Part shown: in pieces, positions 47,162-55,461 of the stretch
Layout of the letters: every line of letters starts with the position of its first letter
Numbering within the stretch: position 1 is the stretch's first letter
NCBI GenBank assembly: GCA_011503125.2
Contig: WWBZ02000022.1
Location: 4,774,001-4,838,000, forward strand
Reading direction: 5' to 3'
Length of the DNA: 64,000 nt
Source of the DNA: Botryosphaeria dothidea
Taxonomy: Eukaryota > Ascomycota > Dothideomycetes > Botryosphaeriales > Botryosphaeriaceae
Translations under genes and position numbers: made by a program
Notes under the pieces: model-generated
Databases searched by the model: none
Seen by the model: only the letters and a program-made list of their open reading frames with translations
What the model was told of the DNA's origin: nothing

Positions 47162-48234
47162 TGGGCAACCCTATGCATAGAGTCGCCACAGCGTAGGCAA
47201 CGACCCTCATCCTTGCGTCTTTACATCTCTTGCTCGTCTACCCACTTGACACGACGTCCTTGGGCGGCCCTTGCAGGCCCTGTAGGTTCCCATTCCATTT
47301 TATCTTGCTGGGGCGTGGTCGGCTTTGGCTTGGACCCTGGCTGCCTGCCAGTAGACCCTGCCGAGCCAACTTTATTCTGACCACGCCACCAGTCTTGTTG
47401 CCAGCCCTGCTGGGGCTTCTTGCCCGTATTGCGTAGGTTGAACGCTTCCAGTTGGTCACTAACACGTTTCAACTCCGTGCAGTAGTCCTCGAAAGGCTAG
47501 CTAGTATTCCCAAGGCCGATCATACTTCGCTGGAGCTCCTAGCTAAGCCCTGCTTCTAGGTAGGCCTTAAGGATCTCGTCCGGCCAGTTGGTGCCTCCCG
47601 CCTCTAGTACGAGTTTGCGGAATTCGGTGAAGTACTCCATGAAAGGCTTGTTAGTTTGGCGTAGCTTATGCAGCTTACGTTGGGCCTTCTCTTGCACGTG
47701 GGGGTCGCCAAATAATAGGCGTAGCTGATCTAGTAGGCACTGAGCAGTCATGCTAGTCGTGTTGGTGCTAGCTTGTACCTAGGGCTGTAGCTAACGAGCT
47801 GCTTCGCCCCTAAGCCGATTGTGAAGCATAAAAAACTTCGTAGCTTCAGTGCAACTCGTGTAGTCCACGACGAGTTTGGCTTGGGCCTGGGCAATCCAAG
47901 GCTCGAGTTCTTCTCTATTACCCGAAAACTCGGCGAGAGGGCCGAGGTTCTTCGTGGGGCCTGTCTTAGTGGGGTGGCTAGTGGGTCCTGACTCAGGGGC
48001 AGGGGGGTCCGAGGCAATTCCGGCTACCCTAGCCTCCTTTTCTCCGGCCTCCCCTGAGGGTTGTGTGGAAGGGGTTTAGGCGCCTCCCACCTTCAAGAGT
48101 TCCTCCTTCTCCTCCTTAAGCTGCATAACCTCTTGGGTAAGAGTATCCATTCGTGCCATCATTTGTAGCAGTAACCGCTTCGTTTCTTGGTTCTCTTGAG
48201 CCTGTAGCTCTTGTCCATGCTCTTGAGGACTCAT
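46950..48234 (-). pseudogene. Gypsy-C gag
   Basis: Starts at the ATG at 48234; a Gln/Glu-rich N-terminus is followed by a capsid block (about 47750-47540, including EYFTEFRKLV) and a basic Gly/Gln/Pro-rich stretch. The zinc knuckle C-X2-C-X4-H-X4-C is near 47160-47205. Stops at 48078, 47808, 47748, 47539 and 47221 and others break it. Upstream of the ATG a TGATTCCGG-type 9-bp array spans 48237-48303. Confidence 0.75.
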
Positions 48235-48236
48235 AT

Positions 48237-48303
48237 CGAGTGATTCCGGTGATTCCGGTGATTCCAGTGATTCCAGTGATTCCAGTGATTCCAGTGATTC
48301 CAG
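48237..48303. repeat. 9-bp tandem array in Gypsy-C leader
   Basis: Seven units of TGATTCC(G/A)G on the plus strand immediately upstream of the gag ATG in the minus-strand element. Two left units carry G, the rest A at the variable position. Confidence 0.85.
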
Positions 48304-48361
48304 TGCGCAACTGTGCCAGTGATCCGATGTCCAGTAAGTCCAATATGGGAAGTCTAGCTAA

Positions 48362-48545
48362 TGTCAGGGCTCAACCTCAGGATGATCGCTGAAAGGTATA
48401 TTGCGCTATGTACGTTAAGCTAGACTTAAGGAGAAAGAAGAGAAGACGTAGAAGAAAGGAAAGAGTTATATACAAGGGAGGCTTGGCGTCACGTGACCCG
48501 CCGATGATCCTCTGAGGCTTGATCCTGAGGCTTCAGACTCTAACA
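48362..48545 (-). repeat. Gypsy-C 5' LTR
   Basis: 184 bp, indistinguishable from the left LTR. It ends TCTAACA and is followed by the TSD GGTAT. Confidence 0.95.
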
Positions 48546-48965
48546 GGTATTAGGGAAGTAGAGACTCGACCCTAATAATCTATTCTCAACGAAGCTAGGA
48601 AGAGACCTACTAGTTAAATTCCTAGAAAAATCGAAGATTGCTACCCGACGGTGGCAGTTAAACGACCTACCTAACGAGGTATAAATATATCCCGCCGTCC
48701 ACTCTTTAGAACTCCCCTAATACTTCCTCCCCCTTCCTTTGTACTTAGCGTTTCCTACTACTATCTCCTATCTCGTTTACGCCCGGTAGGAAGCCTAAGG
48801 GTTACTATAGTAGCACGGGATCGCCAAAGCGTCACTATTTCTTGTATTACTACCGACCCCTCTAGCACCGCGTATAGTATAGCATATAGAAACGGGCCCT
48901 CCGGCCCCGTCTCTAATAGTCTATAACTGAAAAGGGACGTTAAACTAAATAAATAAATAAATAAA
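48546..48965 (+). pseudogene. LINE-3a, 3' piece and (AAAT)n tail
   Basis: Resumes the LINE-3a C-terminal region exactly after Gypsy-C, then the 3' untranslated region and a tail of AAATA units at 48940-48965. The last block before the tail (GGGACGTTAAACT) is shared with the LINE-3b and LINE-2 ends. It abuts a Copia reverse transcriptase on the right. Confidence 0.85.
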
Positions 48966-50526
48966 GAGGTCATTCCTCTTACATGGGTCTTCAAATATAA
49001 ATTCGATGAGAAGGGATATCTCACTAAGATCAAGGCACGAGTATGCGTACGAGGTGACCTCTAAGTCTCCTACCAAGACATATATGCGGCTACCCTTACC
49101 TTCCGTATCTTTCGCACGCTTATAGCGATTATCTGCGTATTCGACCTCGAGATGTAGCAATACGACGTTGTTAATGCCTTTCCTCATATCCCTCTCGATC
49201 AACCAACCTTCTACCGAGCACTAGAAGGTATAATACTTCCTTATAGGAAGATCTTGTTACTTAAGAAAGCTCTCTATGGGCTTAAAGAGTCGCCAGCGTT
49301 GTGGCAAAAGCACTTTCAAGCCACGCTTAAAGACCTGGGACTAGAGCCGGTACCAGATGCGCCATGTCTCTATGCGAACGAACACCTCTTCGTGTTCTTC
49401 TTTATAGACGATATTATTATGGCCTTTCCTAAGAAGGATGAGCCATTCGCGCACGTATTCGAACAAGACCTCTTTTAGCGCTACGAGATACGTAAGATGG
49501 GAGAAGTTTAGTAGTTCTTAGCTTTACGAATCGTCCGTGATCGAAGCAAGTAACTGCTATGGCTATTACAGGAGTTATACCTTACCAGCCTTAAGGCTAA
49601 ATACAACGTTAAAGAATTATCGGTTGCCACGCCTCTTCCGGTAGAGGACCTACCTACCCCGAATAACGAGGCTTATGCAACACCTCAAGACATCCACACG
49701 TTCCAGAGCAAGATAGGATCTGCCCAGTTCGCTGCTATTAGCACGAGACCTAATATAGGCCACGCCTGCTCAGCCCTCTCTGCGTATTTAACGAACCCTT
49801 CCAAGCGATACCTCTATCTTACATAGCGCCTCCTAGAATATCTTGTAAATACGAAGAACCTCGTAATTATATATAACGGCAACGTGGCAAATAATTAACG
49901 CATCTTCGTGCCTAGCAGTGATGCATCCTTCGTAAATAACACGGCCACACGCCGTAGTTACTAAGGATTACTCATAATGCTGTTCGACGGACCCGTGGAC
50001 TAGAAAGCCTCCAAGCAACTAATAGTGACGACCTTAATAACGGAAGCAGAGCTCCTCGCTCTATTAGAGACTACTAAGCAGGTATACTAGTGGAAACGCT
50101 TCTTTAGAGGCATCCAATTTGAGCCAGGTTACCTCGTTCAGATCGAGTGTGATAACACGCAGACGCTCCGCCTTATGGAAGAGAACGTCGGAAAGCTTGT
50201 TACGAAGCTTCGTCACGTTAATATCCATTACCACTGGCTTAGGCAAGAGACTTAAGCAGGCAACGTTTACTTTAAATGGATACCAACAGCTCAAATGATT
50301 GCAGACGGACTCACAAAGCCGTTATCAAAGCAAAAGCACGCCTACTTTGTGCAAGGCGTAGGCCTCTCATCACTACAACAGTGATTATAAGCGTACACAC
50401 CGCTTAAACTAGATTGTCACCATTTTATTTATGTATTTCGGTAATCACGTTCCTTTTACACTGTTAAAGGTCAACACTAAGCAGATTATCGCGCACTGCC
50501 CGATCGGATATTACGCGAAGGGGGTG
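48966..50526 (+). pseudogene. Copia-B pol, 3' half: reverse transcriptase and RNase H
   Basis: Plus-strand Copia frame beginning in the reverse transcriptase (a PLTWVFKYK block). An open part at 49254-49478 holds the LYGLKESP block and the catalytic FIDD near 49405. RNase H follows (about 49900-50340), ending with the ADGLTKPL motif near 50300. Stops at 49478 and elsewhere. A polypurine stretch GAAGGGGG lies at 50518-50524 before the LTR. The 5' half is missing, cut where LINE-3a ends. Confidence 0.87.
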
Positions 50527-50674
50527 TGTAGGAAATCACGTGTTTTGTATATTGCTTTTGCAACACCAGATAGCTTAGTTACTCACTTACGTATATAAGG
50601 AGGGTGGGCCACCTACGCCCTTCCTCCTCATGCCAATCATCAATAGATCATCGTTGTTCATCAACATATCAACA
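50527..50674 (+). repeat. Copia-B 3' LTR
   Basis: 148 bp, TGTAGG to ATCAACA. It contains the family's TATATAAGGAGGG region and CTCATGCCAATCATCAATAG block. It terminates the Copia-B fragment; a TSD cannot be tested because the 5' end is absent. Confidence 0.9.
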
Positions 50675-51221
50675 TTAGTTTAAAGGATAGAAAATAGGGA
50701 AGAAGAGGCTGATTAACGGGAATCGATAGCTGTACGACAACGTGCACCGCCGACGTGCAGTAATTATCATTTACAAGGCCACACGATTCGGCGCTATCCT
50801 AAGATTCAAAGAGCGGTTAGATAGGGTTTTTAATTAAATTCAAGGCGTTATGGTGGAACATTTGTGCGAAGACGCGTCCTGGGTCTGGTGGGGTGCGCAG
50901 CTCACTGGGGTGCGCAGCTTACTAGTAAAACACGTTAGTTAATGCGGCAGTGGTTATTATATTATAGTCTACAATCGACCGGGTGAAGCGAAGATTCTAA
51001 CTGTATAGCCGCGACCTGGTTGGGAGCTCACGTTCCTTTTTTCTAAAAAAAGAAAAGGAAAAAAAAAAGCTTCGCTACAGTGTTTTAGGCAAACTAAAAA
51101 ATAGGTTTAGGTAGATCCCATGACAGAGGTCTCCAGCCAGTCATGGCTCTCTTTCCCGATACATTTTGGCGATCTACGTGGGTGGATGCATCCCGTCGAT
51201 TCGTTAATATGGGGTGATGCT
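50675..51221. other. Unassigned, not RIPped
   Basis: No gene seen. It holds a 17-bp direct repeat (GGGGTGCGCAGCT core) twice in tandem at about 50889-50922 and a homopurine/homopyrimidine stretch near 51037-51070. Composition is balanced and CpA/TpG are normal. Confidence 0.4.
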
Positions 51222-51540
51222 GGTTGATGATGATGATGATGATTTATACACCCCGTCGGCCTCAGCGGACCATAGGGACAAGAGACGCTATTCTACGCTA
51301 AGTCTACATTGGGATCCCGGTTCATTCGAGGCCTAGCACGCTGTATACACAGAAAACATCCCTTCTCTCCTATCTAACGAAACAAAACGCAGATGCAATC
51401 GAGAGTATAAGTAGAGAAAGTTGAGGAAAGCGCGAAAAAAGTAAGAAATGAAATGTAAAATAGAGCCATCCTTTATATACCCCTCATGCATCCCCTTCGA
51501 GACCACTTCTCGAGTGCTGTTAGTCCCTGTAACGGCGTCT
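51222..51540 (-). mobile_element. LINE-4 3'-end copy with (ATC)n tail
   Basis: Minus-strand, strongly 5'-truncated LINE end: on the plus strand a TGATGATGATGATGATGAT run (about 51222-51241) is the tail, followed by a 3' untranslated region. A block near 51485-51533 (including CCTTCGAGACCACTTCTCGA) recurs at 53050-53103 in the same orientation. No coding capacity. Confidence 0.6.
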
Positions 51541-51549
51541 TTTAGTATA

Positions 51550-51697
51550 TATTAGATTGTTGATGAACAACGATGATCCATTGATGATTGGCATGAGGAG
51601 GAAGGGCATAGGTGGCCCACCCTCCTTATATACGTCAGTGAGTGACTAAGCTATCTGGTGTTGCAAAAGCAATATGCAAAACACGTGATTTCCAACA
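51550..51697 (-). repeat. Solo Copia-B LTR, reverse, TSD GTATA
   Basis: 148 bp, reverse complement of the Copia-B LTR, flanked by GTATA at 51545-51549 and 51698-51702. It lies 407 bp upstream of the secreted-protein start codon, with its own transcription direction pointing away from that gene. Confidence 0.93.
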
Positions 51698-51856
51698 GTA
51701 TATTAAAATAAAAGAGTTTATAAGATTAAGTTCTTACTATAACTATATAAATTAGAGCATACAACTACGCTAATAAAACTTTTTATATAACTAGCTTTCG
51801 GATGCTTGCGGATATTTTAGCTTTATCGATTCCCTTAGTATAATGTTACGAACCGC

Positions 51857-51995
51857 CTCTATATATAGAGTTGTTGGGGCAAACCAGCCACTAGGCTGGT
51901 TATTGATGTACCTTTTGTCGACTGGAAGGGGTCCCCAGTTGACGGGAGGTTGGCCGAATGGTCGTGTAGCACCGACTGAAACCCAACACAGTCGG
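51857..51995. repeat. Cluster of four palindromes upstream of the secreted-protein gene
   Basis: Four consecutive inverted repeats: CTCTATATATAGAG (51857-51870); AACCAGCC/GGCTGGTT with a 4-base loop (51882-51901); GTCGACTGG/CCAGTTGAC with a 9-base loop (51917-51943, one mismatch); CCGACTG/CAGTCGG with a 10-base loop (51972-51995). The interval 51872-51988 also starts TGTTGGG and ends CCCAACA, like a tiny LTR or terminal-repeat element, but no TSD is found. Confidence 0.65.
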
Positions 51996-52027
51996 ACCGT
52001 TGTAATATATAATTATCTTATAAGAGG

Positions 52028-52035
52028 TATAAATA
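52028..52035 (+). promoter_or_regulatory. TATA box of the secreted-protein gene
   Basis: TATAAATA 77 bp upstream of the ATG, followed by a pyrimidine-rich tract (about 52044-52090), a layout common in highly expressed fungal genes. Confidence 0.6.
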
Positions 52036-52104
52036 CAAGGTACCTCTACTACCCCCCTCACCCTTATACCAATTAATCTCCTCTTCCTTATTACAAAAAC
52101 AGTT

Positions 52105-52569
52105 ATGAAACTTCAAGTCATCTACCTTCTCAGCCTCTTTCTCTGCGGGGCTGTCCATAGCCTTCCATTCTTTGGCCGCGGTTGTCTTCCTGGCTGCTTT
52201 ACGGGCACTCCTGTCCGTGGCGGGAGTCCCAATGTAAGGGGCGGCCCGTCGCCATCTCAAACATATTCACATGTTGAGATCCAAGGAGTGCCCCTCCCGT
52301 TTGCAAGAGCAGCTAATGAGAACTACGGGAATTTCAACGGTCGTCTTTACTTAGACACGAACAACAATATCGTTTTTCAAGTTCAGGTTACCAATCCACG
52401 AGTCGATGTTTTATTTTACCTATCGGACAGGGATGGAAACCCTCTTCGTAGAGTTAATGGAAACACGGGAGAAGTAAGGGCAGACATTCGTCATATAGGA
52501 GGTCCGACCTACGAGTTCCAAAATGGGCCATATTATCTAAACTATCGTTTTGAAGATGACGGGCTTTAA
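52105..52569 (+). CDS. Small secreted protein, effector candidate
   Basis: A 154-residue intact frame. Residues 1-19 form a signal peptide: a Lys at position 2, a hydrophobic core (about 5-14) and a likely cleavage after AVHS. The mature protein of about 135 residues has a Gly/Pro-rich start with two cysteines (27 and 31), then a polar segment with alternating beta-type stretches (NGRLYLD, IVFQVQV, VLFYLSD) and a C-terminus rich in Tyr, Asn and Asp. I do not recognise the family. It has a TATA box and a pyrimidine-rich leader, one ATG in good context, no introns, and no RIP-type stops although it lies among RIPped transposons. Size, secretion and location fit a secreted effector or a cell-wall/surface protein; no function can be claimed. 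Two cysteines is low for a classical effector. Confidence 0.75.
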   Translation: MKLQVIYLLSLFLCGAVHSLPFFGRGCLPGCFTGTPVRGGSPNVRGGPSPSQTYSHVEIQGVPLPFARAANENYGNFNGRLYLDTNNNIVFQVQVTNPRVDVLFYLSDRDGNPLRRVNGNTGEVRADIRHIGGPTYEFQNGPYYLNYRFEDDGL

Positions 52570-52729
52570 GAGATATAGGTAATAGCATAAGTATATTAAA
52601 AGGCGACAATAGGAACTAATCTTATTTCTTAGAAAGTCCTGCAGCGTACTAAACTACGTTCTTGTTACGGCGCAGCCTCTATAATAGGGTTAAGAAAGTA
52701 GGAGAGGAAGAGAATCGGGAGGAAGAAGA
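52570..52729. other. 3' flank of the secreted-protein gene
   Basis: Short AT-rich stretch. No further coding frame. A purine-rich run (about 52700-52735) leads into the LINE-4 tail. Confidence 0.4.
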
Positions 52730-53914
52730 AGATGATGATTTTATAGTCCGTCCCAGGAGCCCAATCGTTGCCTGATTTGTTTAAGCTTTCCGTATACCTC
52801 GGTTATAGTCTTAGATATCTATAGCCAACGCCACTCGTTAGCTAAGAGAACAACCAGAATTCGATTATTAGTTTCGCGGACTGGTTCCCATTTTAAGGCT
52901 CGCAGGACCATGCACCATCAGAAACCATTCCTCCTTCCTGTTCAACAATCTAAAAATAGACGGACAAAAGCACTAACAGATAACGCTAAACCAGACGTGA
53001 GGAATAGAAGGAAGAAAATATGAAAGTAGAGCTATCCTCCATGCACCCCTTAGACTATCCCCTTCGAGACCACTTCCCGAGTGCTGTTAGTCCCTGTAGC
53101 GGCGTGACGGCTGGCTGGAGAAGGAATTAATTTGCCTTAAGAAGGATTAAGCTCTTAGTCCTTGGGTGTGATTAGTCTTCTAGTGGCTAGAGTAAATGCT
53201 GCCGTTGCTTTAACTGCGCGTATGTCTGCCCGCCCACTTCTCCGGTGGGCCATCTATATACCTACCGTTAGGTCTTTTCGTGCCCGACTATCCACCTAGC
53301 ATAAACGCAAGGTCTCCGAATCTACTCCCTAGATCGGTCTGTAGTTAAGCCCGGCGGTCCATCCAGCGTGGACACTCTAGGAGGAAGTGCTTAACTATTT
53401 CCCTCTCTACTCCGTACCCATACGAGGGTAAATCTACTCGCTTAATTTTATATAGCGGCTCGTTTAGGTTCGCTTTCGACGTCCTTAGCTGCGTAATTAC
53501 CACTGCTTCTCTATAGTTTAGTTGGTTATAGAGTGTTGGGATATAACTTAATTAATTCGCACTAAATAATAGTGCGGCGCCGTGCTTTTTTCAGTCCAAC
53601 ATAGAGCTCCTTAGTATAGAAGTGCGCCAACGCGCGATAGAGCTTGCGGATCGACTCGCCGACCTTAGAGGCTTCGAGTATTTCCCTAAGACCTATAGGA
53701 TTAGATTAGATTAGATTAGTCTACTTAGGCTACGATATCTTCTATAGAGATATAAGAGCCGTCCTATATATATTACCGCACCTTTTATCCGTCATTGCCT
53801 TACCTTACTTCTCAGCCCAACTCCTTTTAGTAATCGTACGGCGGCTACGTCGCCCCGCTAGTCCTATCTAGGCCGGACAGCCGTGTAGTTAATTTCAGGA
53901 ATTAAATTACCGCC
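52730..53914 (-). pseudogene. LINE-4 3' fragment: C-terminal Cys/His region and 3' UTR
   Basis: On the minus strand the right part (about 53130-53880) reads, with many stops and a probable frameshift, a LINE C-terminal region. A recognisable block is KRVDLPSYGYG-like near 53400-53440, where related LINEs have the zinc knuckle, then a CPRW-like motif. The left part is a 3' untranslated region ending in a GATGATGAT run at about 52730. Its end resembles 51222-51540. A GATTA 5-bp repeat (about four units) lies at 53700-53720. Confidence 0.5.
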
Positions 53915-53942
53915 TTAACCACCCGTATTTATTTATTTAGTT

Positions 53943-55461
53943 TAACGTCCCTTTTCAGTCTTAGACTATTAGAGACGGGGCTGGAGAACCCGTTTCTATC
54001 TACGTGCTATGCTACACGCGGTGCTAGAGAGAGGTCGGTAATAATACAAGAAATAGTGACGCTTTAGCGATCCCGTGCTACTATAGTGGCCCTTAGGCTT
54101 CCTACCGGGTTTAAAGGAGATAGGAGATAGTAGTAGGAAAAGCTAAGTGCATAAGAAGTACTAAGAGAATTTAAGGAGTGGACGGCGGAACGTATTTATA
54201 CCTCGTCAGGCAGGTCGTTTAACTGCCACCGCCGGGTAGCAATCTTTGATTTTTCTAGGAATTTAACTAGTAGGTCTCTTCCTAGCTTCGTTAAGAATAG
54301 GTCCTTAGGATCGAGTCTACACTTTCCGAGTGCATTCTTTATAGGGACCCGGAGGTCCTTATAAAGCCGGCACTCGGTAAGTAGGTAGTAGGGGGTCTGA
54401 GCGGTTATCTGGTTACAGCGGTACTTATCGTCTTCGGAGAGGTTAAAGCGGTAGAGGTAGGACTTAAAGTAGCCATGTCCTATCTTTAGTTGGTAGAAGG
54501 CCGAGGCTATCTCCCTTAAGTTGGTAGGAGGGTTAAACCTTTGCCTGGCTACTAATCCGAACCTCCGCTTATACGGGGAATCTGGGGCAGACTTAAGCTT
54601 CTCTCTCTATATTATAAGACTTTTAGCTTTAACTACGCTACGGTAGTAGCTAATTAAGGTCGGAGCCTTATTAATGGATATATAGACAGCTTTCTTTGCA
54701 AGTGTATCTGCCTCCTCGTTTCCCTATATACCGACATGTCCTAGGCACCATTCTAGGGTGACTGTGTTCCTCCGGGTGATCAACTCCTTTGCTAGCATAA
54801 TAGCTGTAAGTTGGCGGGCCTGCTCTGGTGTGTTTAAAGGTATTAATAGCCGTTTAATAGCTGCCTGATTATCTGCGTAGATCCGGATGTCTTTATCGGT
54901 AAACCTTCTATCTACGGCGAGTTTTAGGGCTTAGATTAGCCCTTCTACCTCACCGTTATAGACTAAACTCTTTGTACCGAGGTTTTTTGAGACTATAGTA
55001 GAGGGTTTTGCTCTTAACCAGCTATAGTCGTATGCAGCTACTCCTACTCCAACGTTTCCTCCTTTAAATAGTACCGAAGCGTCTAAGTAGATTGCTATGC
55101 GGTTATCTAAAGAGTCTTTCTGGTCCTGGGCGTGAGTAGCTCCGGTGGTAGCCTTATCCTGGGTAGAGATTCTAGTAGTGTAGGGGAGGCGGTCCGCCCA
55201 AGGTGGGAAGAGGAAAGGGTTAACTACTTTAAGATTAGCTGGCTACTTCTCTCGTAGCTGTTTAATCCGTTCTAGCTGTGTCGTTACCCCACCTTCCCTT
55301 CTTCCTAGGTTAATCTTCTCTAGTTCGGTTCGGATAGGGTGGTCTTCTCCAATTAGGTTTGTCCGGAAGGCGTATTTCCTTACATTAGCATCTAGGCGGA
55401 TCTCTACCGGTGGGATTCTACTCTCGATTTCTATTAGAATAGTTAGTGTAGTTCTAAACAC
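53943..55461 (-). pseudogene. LINE-3b ORF2 C-terminus: connection, RNase H, Cys/His motif
   Basis: Continues the ORF2 frame after stops. The connection region runs 55461-55243. RNase H covers about 55090-54670, with the first Asp near 55080, the acidic block near 54950 and a third near 54880. A Cys/His motif near 54330-54400 ends the protein. Inactivated by several stops. Confidence 0.78.

Larger units (their letters stand above)
42514..48545 (-). mobile_element. Complete Gypsy-C retrotransposon, TSD GGTAT
   Basis: A 6,032-bp minus-strand chromovirus-type element. LTRs of 184 bp at 42514-42697 and 48362-48545 look identical over their full length, and GGTAT is duplicated at 42509-42513 and 48546-48550. 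Gag and pol are in different frames. It interrupts the C-terminus of LINE-3a. Coding regions have several stops despite the identical LTRs. Confidence 0.96.

Noticed and set aside
40727..48971. GAGGTC as TSD of LINE-3a
   Set aside because: The 6-bp match would require the LINE-2 5' end and a Copia reverse transcriptase to have been contiguous before; chance is more likely.
52098..52112. Copia-type primer site overlapping the secreted-protein start (CA then GTTATGA)
   Set aside because: The match to the half-tRNA primer site stops after seven bases, and no TSD or LTR homology was found, so I do not claim that the promoter is a Copia LTR.
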